Shown: in pieces, positions 42,829 through 53,200 of the stretch | How the letters are laid out: each line of letters opens with the position of its first letter | Position numbering within the stretch: position 1 is the stretch's first letter | Source of the DNA: an uncultured Saprospiraceae bacterium | GTDB lineage: Bacteria; Bacteroidota; Bacteroidia; Chitinophagales; Saprospiraceae | NCBI GenBank assembly: GCA_937872385.1 | Contig: CALMSO010000046.1 | Span: forward strand, 62,001 to 126,000 | Direction of reading: 5' to 3' | Length of the DNA stretch: 64,000 bases | The notes under the pieces: model-generated | Told to the model about the DNA's origin: nothing | The model's database searches: none | The model's input: the letters and a program-made list of their open reading frames with translations, nothing else | Translations under genes and position numbers: made by a program

Positions 42829-43704
42829 TCAAAAGTGAACCAATTTGACGTTGTCCAACCATACATTGGCATTATTTTGCGTAAACACGCCGTTTTCGTT
42901 GGGCAATACCGTTTGTAATACAATACGATGCTCATCAAAATCGCCTGCTACTACCAGCGCGCTCAGGTTGAAATAGATTTTGTTCCATGTGGCCGATGGC
43001 AAAAAACCCGGATCAAATACGGGTGCGGCCGGCACGCCATTTTTAAAACCTTGCACACCAAAAAGTACAATGGCGTCGGATTTGTAATCTACTTCAAGAT
43101 ACACCAAGAAGCCCCGGGTAATCAAATCGCGGAAACCGCGCACCGTAGCTATTTCCACGGCCGGATTGTCGCGGTTGAGTTGAATAAGCGCTGAGCTGCC
43201 CTCTAAAGCGCCTTCGGTAGTCAGTTGGATGCGATTGAAATCCGTACCGGCACGCACCTCCCGGAAGATATGATTGATGTTTTCGAATGGCTCAATGAAA
43301 GCAAACCGCGTTGCATTGCGGTAGCGCACCACAGGGCGAAGGGTATCTACTTCGTTGGGGCGAAGGGTGAGCGTGCGCACAAATGATTCGTAAAAGGGAT
43401 AAATTTCTGGAGTAGCGGCCACGCCATTATCCCGGATGCCTGCGTCTAAGGTGATGATCTGCTCGCCCTGCCCCAGCACGGGTATGAGCGCCGGAAGGGC
43501 ATAAGCGCCGAGAAATTCGCCATTGACCGTCAGCCAGACCTCCGTTATTTTGTGCGTGTTGGAGCCTTCTGTAGCTGGATTGGTATTCAAGGTAAAAGGC
43601 GTCACGTACAAGTAGCCGGGGACATTCTCTTCCGGATTGATCAGGTCGCAAGCGGCAAGTAGCGTCAGCAAGCCGTACAGGAGTGTTGGGTAGATAGTTC
43701 TCAT
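42829..43704 (-). CDS. Lipoprotein with carbohydrate-binding-like domain
   Basis: 291 residues. The start MRTIYPTLLYGLLTLLAACD is a lipoprotein signal with lipobox LAAC (Cys about 19). The N-terminal part has beta-strand repeats with TEVWLTVNGEFLGAY; the C-terminal part (ATRFAFIEPFENINHIF onward, ending NANVWLDNVKLVHF) has the jelly-roll ending typical of carbohydrate-binding or discoidin-like modules. I do not recognise a named family. Its place between a Gfo/Idh oxidoreductase and a sugar transferase suggests a role in polysaccharide export or binding, which is inference. Confidence 0.7.
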   Translation of the reverse strand: MRTIYPTLLYGLLTLLAACDLINPEENVPGYLYVTPFTLNTNPATEGSNTHKITEVWLTVNGEFLGAYALPALIPVLGQGEQIITLDAGIRDNGVAATPEIYPFYESFVRTLTLRPNEVDTLRPVVRYRNATRFAFIEPFENINHIFREVRAGTDFNRIQLTTEGALEGSSALIQLNRDNPAVEIATVRGFRDLITRGFLVYLEVDYKSDAIVLFGVQGFKNGVPAAPVFDPGFLPSATWNKIYFNLSALVVAGDFDEHRIVLQTVLPNENGVFTQNNANVWLDNVKLVHF

Positions 43705-43776
43705 AGGTTGTCAGCAATTGGTTCTCAATCCTGTCGTGCAAAACAGGTATGGCTCAATGCGCAATGGGCACGGCAC

Positions 43777-44769
43777 TCAATGCAGCACCGAAGCGCGTTT
43801 TTCGATTTCTCGGATAATGTCGTGCGCCAGCAGCAGGGCTTTGTAGCCGTCTTCTATTGGCACGCGAGGCGTTTGGTTATTGATGATGCTTTGCGCAAAA
43901 GACTCCAGCTCCATTTTGATAGCATTTACCGGCTCGATGGGTGGTGCGTAGGCGTGCAGGAGTTTACTCCCCCGGTTGGTATCCATTTCCATCAGATTGG
44001 CATCTGCGGGCAGGTTGGGGGCATCTTTGTCGTACAAACGTACAATTTGGGCTTCTTTTTCCAGAAAATCGAGGCTGATGTAAGCGTCGCGTTGGAAGAG
44101 GCGTACCTTGCGCATTTGCTTGAGCGAAATCCGGCTGGCAGTCAAATTGGCTACGCAACCATTAGTAAACTCAATGCGAGCATTGGCAATATCGGGTGTA
44201 GTGCTCACCACCGCCACGCCGCTGGCACTGACAAAACGAACCTCGGCCTTTACCATACTGAGTAAAATGTCCAAATCGTGAATCATCAAATCTAGCACGA
44301 CCGATACGTCGGTGCCGCGTGGATTGAACACCGCTAGGCGATGCGCTTCTATAAACATGGGGTCGAGCGGCATATCTTCGAGTGCCAGCAACGCCGGATT
44401 GAATCGTTCAACGTGCCCTACTTGCACCTTTACTCCGTGCTCCTTACTGATTTTCACCAACTCCTCGGCCTCTTCAATCGTACGGGTCAAAGGTTTTTCA
44501 ATAAAAATATGCTTACCTGCCCGAATGGCTCTCGATGCTACCGCAAAATGCGTACTCGTAGGCGTTACAATATCCACTACATCCACAGCCGCGAAGAGCG
44601 CTTCCATCGTCTCAAAACGCTGAATGCCAAAAGTATCCACAGCTTGCTGGGCCGCCCGATCATCCGGATCATAGAACCCGACTAAGTCATAAAACGTATC
44701 CGCCAATTGGATACATTTCAAATGAATTTTGCCTAAATGCCCGGCGCCGAGTACCCCGATTTTGAGCAT
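43777..44769 (-). CDS. Gfo/Idh/MocA family oxidoreductase
   Basis: 330 residues. NAD-binding Rossmann motif IGVLGAGHLGKIHLKCI (about 3-19), then EKPLTRTIEEAEEL (about 95-108), holding the conserved EKP Lys, and VGHVERFNPAL. The fold matches UDP-sugar or sugar-phosphate dehydrogenases of this family. In Bacteroidota close homologues often sit with lipid or polysaccharide genes. Here it heads a minus-strand run with a lipoprotein and a sugar transferase. Substrate not determined. The upstream region carries a 7-bp tandem repeat. Confidence 0.9.
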   Translation of the reverse strand: MLKIGVLGAGHLGKIHLKCIQLADTFYDLVGFYDPDDRAAQQAVDTFGIQRFETMEALFAAVDVVDIVTPTSTHFAVASRAIRAGKHIFIEKPLTRTIEEAEELVKISKEHGVKVQVGHVERFNPALLALEDMPLDPMFIEAHRLAVFNPRGTDVSVVLDLMIHDLDILLSMVKAEVRFVSASGVAVVSTTPDIANARIEFTNGCVANLTASRISLKQMRKVRLFQRDAYISLDFLEKEAQIVRLYDKDAPNLPADANLMEMDTNRGSKLLHAYAPPIEPVNAIKMELESFAQSIINNQTPRVPIEDGYKALLLAHDIIREIEKRASVLH

Positions 44770-44814
44770 GATCGTATGCTGATTTTTGATAAAAGAATAT
44801 TTTTAGCTTGTAAA

Positions 44815-44870
44815 TAGATAATAGACTTTAGATGTTAGACGATAGATGTTAGATGCCAGATTTCAGGACG
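44815..44870. repeat. 7-bp-period TAGATGT repeat
   Basis: Eight consecutive heptamers: TAGATAA, TAGACTT, TAGATGT, TAGACGA, TAGATGT, TAGATGC, CAGATTT, CAGGACG. Consensus TAGAYRT. The array begins 46 bases upstream of the Gfo/Idh start. Confidence 0.85.
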
Positions 44871-44910
44871 AAATAACGTACACTATATTCCTATTCCCCT
44901 ATTCACCTCA

Positions 44911-44934
44911 TCAACTTTTCAACGCTTCAACCCA
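44911..44934. repeat. 8-bp-period TCAAC repeat
   Basis: Three exact-phase units TCAACTTT, TCAACGCT, TCAACCCA, the same pattern as at 32864-32911 and in ileS at 35710-35741. Confidence 0.7.
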
Positions 44935-45025
44935 TCTAAATCTATTCGCCTATTCCCCATACTCCTTTTAAACCCCATCCCACTATTCATCCTTTTTAAA
45001 CCCTGCCCAATGTATCCATTCTCTT

Positions 45026-45047
45026 GTCGCCCCTTTTAGAATGGGGC
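45026..45047. repeat. GTCGCCCC hairpin
   Basis: GCCCC/GGGGC (45029-45033 with 45043-45047) around a 9-nt loop, preceded by GTC as in the hairpin at 51-65. Possible second copy of a REP-like element. Confidence 0.3.
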
Positions 45048-45317
45048 CAAACACATTTTTAACAAATAGCCCTTAAATATAAAACATTGATAATCAATTA
45101 TATAAATTTAAAATGACCAATAATAGCAAATGTACGGCAAAAAAACGGAAAAAAATCCGGTCAGCCAAAAAATTGATAAGCAACCGACAAAAACAGTCAT
45201 CGGGCGCATAACACCTGCTGACAAGCCACCATAAAAGCAAAATTGTACAACTTTGACTGCCCAATTGGCGTTTCTAAGGTCATATTTCTATTATTTACTT
45301 CGGCGAAAACAATTTGC

Positions 45318-46451
45318 ATGCGCGGCGCTTTTCAGATAGCTAAATTTTCCGGTATTCCGGTTCGCATTCACTGGTCTTTCGGGTTGATTTTTTTATGGGC
45401 ATTCTATCTCGGTTTCCGCGAAAACTGGGCTTGGGCTTCCATTGGCTGGTTTTTGTTGTTCATCGGTGCATTGTTTGTGTGTGTAGTGCTGCACGAGTTC
45501 GGTCATGCCCTCACCGCCCGCCGCTATGGAGTGAGCACCCGCGACATCATCCTTTCGCCCATTGGCGGGGTGGCCCGATTGGATAAACTACCCGAGCAGC
45601 CCATGCAGGAGTTTTACGTAGCGGTAGCTGGCCCCTTAGTCAATGTGGGTATCATGGCTATCTTATCGCCTTATTTGCTATTCATTTCTAGCAAAACCGA
45701 GGAGAGCGTACCCAATATCATTCGGTCGTTTTTTAATCTTTCCGACAATATTTTTCTGCACAACCTGACCCAGCTCGATTATTTTTTCTTCGGTCTGATT
45801 GCCCTCAATGGCACCCTCGCGGTTTTCAATATGCTGCCGGCCTTTCCGATGGATGGCGGGCGGGTGCTGCGCGCACTGTTGTCTATTCCGCTGGGGCGGA
45901 TGCAGGCTACGCGCATTGCTACCTACGTTGGGCAGTTTCTGGCGGTGCTGCTTTTTGCTTATGGCATTTGGCAGGGTAGCCCCATTACAGCGCTGATTGG
46001 GGTATTTATCTTTTTCATGGCTGCCGGCGAATATCGTATGGTGCGAATGGACAAAACGCTCAGCCAGCATACCGTAGCCGAAGTGGTGCGACCGCATTTT
46101 ACAAAATTCTACCTCACTGATACCATGGAAAATGTGGCCGAAGCCGTGACCCATGGCTGGGAAAAGAATTTCCTGATTTTTGACGAATGGCAAAACCTAC
46201 GTGGTGTACTCACCGAGGAGGGCATCATGCGGGCCGTGAAACAACAAGCTTTCAATCACCCGGTTTCCGATTTCATGTTCCTTGGCTACGAGGCACTGCT
46301 GCCCACCGATTCGCTCCGCGATGCTCTGGCGCACATTCAAAATAGCAATCGGGCCATGTGCCCTGTATATCATCCGGACGGACGGCTGATGGGCGTGGTG
46401 GAGGCTGGTATGCTCCAAGATTTTATTCGAATGCAGCAGCGAATGCAATAA
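45318..46451 (+). CDS. Site-2 protease (M50) with CBS domains
   Basis: 377 residues from the ATG at 45318 (MRGAFQIAKFSGIPVRIHWS); the frame from 45243 uses a TTG and adds 25 residues. Polytopic membrane protease with the zinc motif HEFGH (59-63) and the third-ligand motif NMLPAFPMDGGRVLRAL (about 170-186). The C-terminal ~120 residues form a pair of CBS-like motifs, ending VYHPDGRLMGVVEAGML, which may bind adenine nucleotides. Members of the CBS-bearing subgroup cleave membrane-bound regulators or peptides. No anti-sigma substrate gene is adjacent. Confidence 0.9.
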   Translation: MRGAFQIAKFSGIPVRIHWSFGLIFLWAFYLGFRENWAWASIGWFLLFIGALFVCVVLHEFGHALTARRYGVSTRDIILSPIGGVARLDKLPEQPMQEFYVAVAGPLVNVGIMAILSPYLLFISSKTEESVPNIIRSFFNLSDNIFLHNLTQLDYFFFGLIALNGTLAVFNMLPAFPMDGGRVLRALLSIPLGRMQATRIATYVGQFLAVLLFAYGIWQGSPITALIGVFIFFMAAGEYRMVRMDKTLSQHTVAEVVRPHFTKFYLTDTMENVAEAVTHGWEKNFLIFDEWQNLRGVLTEEGIMRAVKQQAFNHPVSDFMFLGYEALLPTDSLRDALAHIQNSNRAMCPVYHPDGRLMGVVEAGMLQDFIRMQQRMQ

Positions 46452-46655
46452 AATAACTAATGGGCATGGTCATGCAGCTTGTAAAGAGGATGCCGTTTTT
46501 AAGGAAAAAAGACGTATTCATTTTCTTACAATAGCCTGATTATCAGCCCGCCCGCTCACTTTTAAAATAACAAAATGCCCGATGCCAAGTGCGTCCAGCC
46601 CGATTAGTTGGCGCATTTTCTCGATACAGGGCACTTCTATTTTGAATAAAATCCT

Positions 46656-47189
46656 TTATTCTTTCTTTTCCGCTACGGGCGGATCGGGCAGATTCAGCTT
46701 TTTGCGCAAAGCAGGTAGCACATCGTCGGTATCCTGTGCAAAAAGAATGGCATTGAACACACTGGTATCAAAAACGAGTATGTAGCCATTTTCTTTGGCA
46801 AACGCCGCTATTTCCTGTTCGGCTTTCTCTACGATGGGCGTCAGCAGTTCCTCGCGTTTTCTTTCTATTTTTTCCTGCATCTCCTGCTCGTAGTCGGCTA
46901 ATGCTTGTTGTTCCTTTTCTAAGTTTTGCTGCAATTCTTGCTGCTGCCGTGGCGATAGCGTGCCGGATTGTACCTCCTTCACCGCGGCGAGGTATTTTTC
47001 CTGGAAAGCTTTGGCCATCGTTTCGCCTTTTTCCAACAGTTCTTCTTGTAGTTTTTTTAGGGCCTCATCAGCGGCTTTGGTCTCCGGCATCAGTGCCATC
47101 AGATTGCCAAAATTGAGATGCCCGTATTTCTGAGCAGACATTTGCCAGGTCAGTCCACTCAATAGTAGCAATACCAATAATTTTCTCAT
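46656..47189 (-). CDS. OmpH/Skp family periplasmic chaperone
   Basis: 177 residues. A signal peptide (MRKLLVLLLLSGLTWQMSAQ) is followed by KYGHLNFGNLMALMPETKAAD, the usual start of Skp/OmpH proteins, then a long coiled coil (about 40-125, rich in Glu, Gln and Lys: KLQEELLEKGETMAKAFQ) and a beta segment ENGYILVFDTSVFNAILF. It forms trimers that hold unfolded outer-membrane proteins. Bacteroidota usually carry two copies next to bamA; this is a lone copy away from any bamA gene. Promoter box at 47214-47221. Confidence 0.9.
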   Translation of the reverse strand: MRKLLVLLLLSGLTWQMSAQKYGHLNFGNLMALMPETKAADEALKKLQEELLEKGETMAKAFQEKYLAAVKEVQSGTLSPRQQQELQQNLEKEQQALADYEQEMQEKIERKREELLTPIVEKAEQEIAAFAKENGYILVFDTSVFNAILFAQDTDDVLPALRKKLNLPDPPVAEKKE

Positions 47190-47213
47190 GATTCTGTTTT
47201 TTCAAATTTTTCG

Positions 47214-47221
47214 CAAAGGTA
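47214..47221 (-). promoter_or_regulatory. -7 box for the OmpH/Skp gene
   Basis: The complement reads TACCTTTG (TAnnTTTG), 25 bases before the ATG at 47189. Confidence 0.6.
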
Positions 47222-47373
47222 GCGGAAAGCCTTTGAACTGCACTAATTTTTTTGGCAAAGTTTCCGGCGTTTACCCGCTTGTAAGCATGGATTGGAAAAT
47301 AATTTTCAACCAAAATGTTTTTTATTTGTGAATAAAAACAAATTGTTTTATTTTGTTGCAAATTTCGTACCCT

Positions 47374-48186
47374 ATGGCTTCTGTATTTTATCCAATTTGG
47401 AAAGAGTGCAAAACTGGCGTAAAGGTTGTAAGGCGCTCCATTGGTCGGCAAATAAATCAGCATTGGCCCAAAACACTGTTCATCGCTGTGCTTAGTGGGC
47501 TGCTTTGGCAAAAAGATGTGCAGATTGATTTGCAATTGTCGGGCATAGTGCCTATGGTAGCCTGGTCGGATACCACAATCGCCAGCGCCTGGCCACCGGA
47601 GGACGCCGTGCTGCCCGCTGCTGAGGTCATTCTGCCAACGGTATCCGCGCCCGTCAGTGCCCGGCCGGTCAGTGATCCCGCCATTGGCAATACCTACGCA
47701 AATACTACTTATACCAACGACCCCGCCGCCCTGCGTGCCGCCAAACGCCAAAAACAATTAGCTTACGTGCAGCGTTTCGCCCCCACCGCTCAGTCCGAAA
47801 TGGAAAAATTTGGCGTACCGGCCAGTATCATACTGGCACAGGGGCTATTGGAAAGCGACGCTGGCGAAAGCCAATTGGCACTGAAAAACAGAAACCACTT
47901 TGGCATCAAATGTTTTTCGCGCACCTGCCGCAAAGGGCATTGCAGCAATTTTACGGACGATTCGCACAAAGATTTTTTTCGTATTTACAAAAGCGACTGG
48001 GAGAGCTATCGGGCGCACAGCCATCTACTCCGTGCGGATCGCTATCGGCACTTGTTCAAGCTAAGTCGAAAAAACTACCGCGACTGGGCCATCGGCCTCA
48101 AAAAAGCAGGCTACGCCACCGACCCCGGTTATGGCGAAAAGCTTATCCGGCTGATTGAAGACTTAGAATTGCAGCAATACGATTGA
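47374..48186 (+). CDS. Glucosaminidase-domain peptidoglycan hydrolase
   Basis: 270 residues from the ATG at 47374; a TTG at 47353 would add seven residues. One hydrophobic segment near residues 33-48 (TLFIAVLSGLLW) acts as anchor or signal, followed by a Pro/Ala/Thr-rich linker. The glucosaminidase (FlgJ/AtlA-type) domain runs about 130-268: VPASIILAQGLLESDAGESQ with the catalytic Glu, NRNHFGIKC, and YRAHSHLLRADRYRHLFKL. It should cut the peptidoglycan glycan strand. No LysM domain is visible. It runs up to the T9SS gene on the opposite strand with 11 bp between. Confidence 0.9.
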   Translation: MASVFYPIWKECKTGVKVVRRSIGRQINQHWPKTLFIAVLSGLLWQKDVQIDLQLSGIVPMVAWSDTTIASAWPPEDAVLPAAEVILPTVSAPVSARPVSDPAIGNTYANTTYTNDPAALRAAKRQKQLAYVQRFAPTAQSEMEKFGVPASIILAQGLLESDAGESQLALKNRNHFGIKCFSRTCRKGHCSNFTDDSHKDFFRIYKSDWESYRAHSHLLRADRYRHLFKLSRKNYRDWAIGLKKAGYATDPGYGEKLIRLIEDLELQQYD

Positions 48187-48197
48187 TAAAATCGTGG

Positions 48198-50111
48198 TCA
48201 TTCGCGCAGTATAGTGAGCGTTTGCTTGATTTCGCCATTGCGAAAAGCCAACACGTAGAAATAATTGCCCGCTGGCAAGGGTTTGCCTTTGTAAGTGCCA
48301 TCGAAGCGCTCGGAATCGTTTTGGTAGTTAAGTTTTTGGTAAATCAAATCGCCCCAGCGATTATAAATTTTCAATTCATTGGCACCATATTTGGAAATAT
48401 CACCAAAAAAGAGCGTATCGTTGGCGCCATCGCCATTGGGCGTAATAATATTGATTGCCGGAATATCGAGCGGATTGCTGGCTACAGCTACAAATACCGT
48501 GTCTAAATTAGTACATCCATTGGCATCGGTAATCATTACAAAATAAGCGGTGCTGTCTTCTGGTCTAGTAGTCGGGTTGGGAATTCGGTTGTTGCTCACC
48601 GGGTATGCCGACAAAAACCAGAAATACTCCACGCCACCGCTGGCGTTGAGCTGCAATTCTACGCCCGGCCCCACGCAGGTATCCTGTCCGGCGCTTGATG
48701 TGATTTCAAAAACTCCAATATCAATACTTGCCTCCGCCGAAGTGCAACCATTAGAAATGGTCACCGTGTAAGTAGTCAAGCTACGAGGGCTGGCTAAAGG
48801 ATTGGCAATATTGAGCGCACTGAGCGTACCTGAGGTGTCGCGCCATTGAAACATATCGCCGCCAAAGGCGGTCAATTGCAAAGACTCGCCCGGACAAACG
48901 CTGGCTGCCGCCGCACGAATACCGGCCTCAATGTCTTCGCCCGACACCACTCGGATGGTACCCGAAGCGGTACATTCGGTGCCTTCACTCACTGTTATAC
49001 TGTATGCGCCAGGTTGCGCCACGGTAATGGTACGGGAGGTAGCGCCAGTTGACCATAAGTAGGTAGTAAAATCGCCTGCATCGAGCAATACATTTTCACC
49101 TTCGCAAAGCACAACTGTGTCCGGCAGATTTAATACGGGCGCATCCGCTGCCAAGATAGTGAAATCAGCCGAGCGCTCGCAGCCGTTGGTGTCTTGTACG
49201 GTAAGGGTATAAGTGCCCTGCGCCAGGTCCGTGAACTCATTATTCTCCACGAAATCGGCACCATTTAACCGGAAACGATAGGGCAGCGCACCGCCACTCA
49301 CCACGGCCCGGGCCGCACCTGTGGGCGTGGCGCAGTCGGCCGCTGTTACAGCAATGGAGTCTATTTGCAATACAACTGGCGCTTGGGCCACGGTCAAAGT
49401 AGAATCGAAGAGCAAACCTCCAGCGGCATCACGGATTTCAAAAGTATAATTACCGGCTGCCAGCCCAGCTATATTGGCTTGCTGTGACTGAAAATTGTTG
49501 GGCCCCGACCAGCGCAGCGTAGCGTCATCTGGCAGCCCAACGATAGTAGCCCGAATAGCGCCATTTTGTTCGCCGGTGCATTGCACATCGTTCACCTCGA
49601 AAAGTGTAGCTAAAGCGCCTGCTATCGCTACGCGCCCGTTTTGTAGGGTCACATCCACTTTTTCAAAATTATTGGACACGCCGGTAGCCCGGAAAATCTG
49701 AATGGCCAGCGGCATATCAGTGATGCGCACATCGGTGATATCGCCCGGATTGCCATTAGCAAAAAACTTGAGCCGCAGGATGGTGCTATTGTCGGGCCGG
49801 GTTTGTCCGCTACCTTGAATATCAAACCAGGAGACGCGCAAGCTGCCCATGGCTGCATTATTGGTACCTACCGCGATGAAAGGCAATCCTTCGGGTTCCG
49901 TGGATACAAACCGGATAACATCCGGATTCCAGGCGAGCGAAAATTGTACGCTGACAATCTGCGAAAAGGAGCGGGCCCGAATATCCAGCAGCAGGGTATC
50001 ACCGCTATTGACTACCGTATCCGGCAGGTGTAATGTGATGGTTTCCTGTGCGCATAGTGGCGTCATTGACAGCAACAAGCAGCATCCGACGACGAACTTC
50101 AGTTGTTTCAT
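48198..50111 (-). CDS. T9SS type B cargo with cohesin-like and SprB-like domains
   Basis: 637 residues from the ATG at 50111 (MKQLKFVVGCCLLLSMTPLCAQ); the frame from 50234 adds 41 residues. A cohesin-like sandwich (about 22-160) contains SLRVSWFDIQGSGQTRP, nearly repeated as LRLSWFDLQGKGLTAKP in the 2689-residue neighbour. SprB/Ig-like repeats follow with NYTFEIRDAAGG and GTYTLTVQDTNGCERS. The C-terminus is a gliding-motility type B (CHU_C) sorting domain: NIITPNGDGANDTLFFG, then LKIYNRWGDLIYQ and FDGTYKGKPLPAGNYFYVLAF. Expected at the cell surface after T9SS export; type B cargo typically needs a PorP/SprF-like partner, and one is encoded at 7234-8313. Function is probably adhesive. Confidence 0.88.
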   Translation of the reverse strand: MKQLKFVVGCCLLLSMTPLCAQETITLHLPDTVVNSGDTLLLDIRARSFSQIVSVQFSLAWNPDVIRFVSTEPEGLPFIAVGTNNAAMGSLRVSWFDIQGSGQTRPDNSTILRLKFFANGNPGDITDVRITDMPLAIQIFRATGVSNNFEKVDVTLQNGRVAIAGALATLFEVNDVQCTGEQNGAIRATIVGLPDDATLRWSGPNNFQSQQANIAGLAAGNYTFEIRDAAGGLLFDSTLTVAQAPVVLQIDSIAVTAADCATPTGAARAVVSGGALPYRFRLNGADFVENNEFTDLAQGTYTLTVQDTNGCERSADFTILAADAPVLNLPDTVVLCEGENVLLDAGDFTTYLWSTGATSRTITVAQPGAYSITVSEGTECTASGTIRVVSGEDIEAGIRAAAASVCPGESLQLTAFGGDMFQWRDTSGTLSALNIANPLASPRSLTTYTVTISNGCTSAEASIDIGVFEITSSAGQDTCVGPGVELQLNASGGVEYFWFLSAYPVSNNRIPNPTTRPEDSTAYFVMITDANGCTNLDTVFVAVASNPLDIPAINIITPNGDGANDTLFFGDISKYGANELKIYNRWGDLIYQKLNYQNDSERFDGTYKGKPLPAGNYFYVLAFRNGEIKQTLTILRE

Positions 50112-50207
50112 AAGCTTGTAAAAATACTTGATACTCCCAAAACGGCGAGAATCCAGTCTTATTGAATTGCCGCCCGTAAAATTTGTCGTCCGAGAGCACA
50201 AGAAGAG

Positions 50208-50242
50208 GCGGCTTTGTGCAGTTTTACGCCACACAAAGCCGC
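50208..50242 (-). terminator. Strong terminator after the giant T9SS gene
   Basis: A perfect 11-bp inverted repeat, GCGGCTTTGTG (50208-50218) and CACAAAGCCGC (50232-50242), lies 50 bases after the stop at 50292. Read on the minus strand it is followed by a pyrimidine-rich CTCTTCTTG. It separates the two T9SS genes. Confidence 0.7.
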
Positions 50243-50291
50243 ACTCGTTGTTAATCAGTTTAGGGATATTATCAATTCAAAATCACAAAAA

Positions 50292-53200
50292 TCAATCCAA
50301 GACAATCATGCTCTTCGTAGCTGTAAAATCAGCGGTGCGTAGGGTGTAATAATACATGCCCTTACCGAGGTTTTCCTTCGCTATTTCTACCCGATTGTAG
50401 CCCTGCGAATAGTTGCCGCTGTACTGGCGTACCATTTTACCCAACTGGTCGAAAATAACTAAGTCAGCCTGCATATCCGCTGGCAAATCAAAGCCGATGT
50501 AAGTTTGCTGGGCAAAGGGGTTGGGCACATTCTGGTAAAGTTGATAGCGTACTACTGGCTCGGCCGCAGCCATCGGCAATATGGCACTTCCGTGCACATC
50601 CAACGAAATTTGCATCGGCTCGGCGTCGGCATTATAGGCTTCGGCACGCAGGTAGCGGGCGCTGATACCGAGTATTTCCGCCAGGTCGCTGATGTCGGCG
50701 CGCACCCGGAAACGCAGGGTGAACAGCACTTCATCGGGTTTGGCCGTCAGACCTTTTCCTTGCAAATCAAACCAGCTCAGCCGCAGTAGCCCTTCGTGTG
50801 CACGGGCGTTTCCAACGGCAATTTGCGCCAGCATCGGATTGCCGGAAGGCAATAATTCTAAATATTCTAAATGCTGTACATCAAAATTCAGGCTCATCTG
50901 ATAGCTGGCTATCTGCTGGAAGTTGGCGCTTGTAACAGGTACTTCAAGAATATGATCAGTATGCAATGGCTCACTGACAGCCATCAGGCTTAGGTATTGG
51001 TTGCTACGCGGCGAAGCCAGCCCACCGTGCAGCGCTGTTGGATTGGCATGGCCGAGAATGTCGCCGACTTTCACGCCAATGAAATTGGAAACCGTATCGT
51101 GCATCAGCATGAGCGTATCGCAATTATGATACGGGAAGACATTGGTCGTTGTAAATTCAACCGGCATGTAGTCGCCTGCTTTCACGAATACCCAAGCCGG
51201 GCAATCGCTGAAGTTATTGCTGGCGCCAATGATGAGACGCTGGATGAGGAAAAGATCGAGCGTGGTGAAGCGTCCGTCGCAGTTAGCATCGGCAGCGATA
51301 ATCTGATAAGGCGATACAATTTCTTCTGGCTCCATGCCGAGAATGAAACGCTGCCCAGCGAAGAGCGCATAGGTTGAAAGGCCATTTTCAGGATCGCCGT
51401 CCAATTTTGGCTGAATAGTGTACATGGCACCAAGTGGAATATTTTGCAGCTCATAGCGCCCATTTTCATTGGTTTTGCGCATTTCTTGCATCGCCTCGTT
51501 AGTAATGGTGACCTCCACATTGGGCAGCCCTACACCCCAGTAAGTCCTGACGTCTCCCACCACATTGGCCATGCTGGCCACACTGATGATACCCGACGAA
51601 ATAGTATGCGGCACCGTTGCAGGAATGCCGTTGACAATACCGCCCAATTCTACGGTGAGTGGCGTGCCGACAATGTTCAGCACCGTAGAAGCGCCTGGGC
51701 TGCCAGTCACTTGCACAGCCACGTAGAACAGGATTTGCCCTGCACCACAAGGAATACCAATGCCGCTATTATTGAAATAGCTGAAGGTGTTATTATTCGC
51801 ATTGAATTGTGGCGACATCGAACCCGGAAGCACACCGGTAATCGTGGCTACCGCCGGATTGGCCAGCGCCAGCGAGCCTGCGAAAGATACCAATGAGTTC
51901 GTAATACAATTTTCAATGGTGACAGGCACATAAATCGTGGAGCCGCTGCCACCGCTCTGGTCTTTCACATCAATGAGCGCAGTATTAGTCGGGACGCCGA
52001 TGGTCACCGTTTTGCAAATTTCTACCGAGCCGCAGCTATTGGTCACGGTAAGACACACTTCATAGTCGCTATTATTGCCAAAATTATGCGTCGGATTAGA
52101 CGTATTGGCAGTAGCGTTATTCCCGAAATCCCATTGGTAGCTACCCGGCGAAGACTGATTGATAAACGTCACGGATGTCCCGTTGATGGAATAGGTAAAA
52201 TTGGCTACTGGCTGCTGGTTGGTGTTTGTCACGCTCATCATGCGCGTTTGGCTACAGCCACCCGATTCTTCCACCCGGATGGTATAGGTGCCGCTCGGCA
52301 AATCCTGAATACGGTAGGTATTGCCCCCAACCGTGGTCGCACCATTGCGCGGGCCAGTCCACGATATTTCAAAGGGCCCAGTGCCGCCACTCACCGTCAC
52401 CAACATCTCGCCATTTTGACCACAAGTGCCATTGGTCACAGAAGCCGACACGCCCAGCGTGCTTTCGGCTGCAAATACATCCACTGTAGTGGCATCGGAG
52501 CCGCCGTTTTGGCTTACCACTCCTACGGTATAATTGCCTGGAGGCAGGTTTTGAATGGTAATGCTGCTGCCGCCAATGGTCGCCGAGCCAGTTATACCAC
52601 CGCCCGACCACGACAGTAGATAGTCAGGCGAGCCACCGGTAATGGTGATTACAATAGCACCAGTAGCGCCGCAAGTATTGCCCGTTTGAATGGCTGTGAT
52701 AGTCACCAGGTCTTCGGTCATGGCTATTGTCACTTCCTGATTGACCGAGCAGCCATTGGCATCGGTGACTGTTACATCATAAGTGCCTGTCGGCAAATTG
52801 GTAATACTGAACTCACTGATGGTTTCTACGTTGATTGTTGAAGTATCGTTTTCGGTGATGACCGTTACTACAAAAGGTGCCATACCTGCGGTAATATCAA
52901 TGATAAGGCTACCCTGCGTGGTGCTGGTGGCATTTTCAGCGGTAATGGTAGCTGCCAGACTGCCCGCGCCGCCGCCGCTCAGGCTTACGTTTTTCACATC
53001 GAGGCAGCCATTGGCGTCCGTTACGCTGATGCTATAATCGCCTGCCGGCAAATCTTCAATCGTAAACAGATTGCTCATGACCACGGCTGAATCTGTTACT
53101 GGGCCCGACCAGCGCACCTGATAATCAGGCGTACCGCTGAAGAGCAAATCAATCGAGCCTGCCTCGTCGCAAGTGCCGTCATTGGGCGTAGCCATAAAAA

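Larger units (their letters stand above)
44770..45317. other. Repeat-rich intergenic region
   Basis: 548 bp between divergent genes without a coding frame. It contains a 7-bp repeat (44815-44870), an 8-bp repeat (44911-44934), pyrimidine-rich direct motifs such as CTATTCCCC (44891-44899, 44953-44959 partial) and a GTCGCCCC...GGGGC hairpin. A TACAACTTTG stretch at 45246-45255, near the start of the site-2 protease gene, is a near-match to a promoter. Confidence 0.6.
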
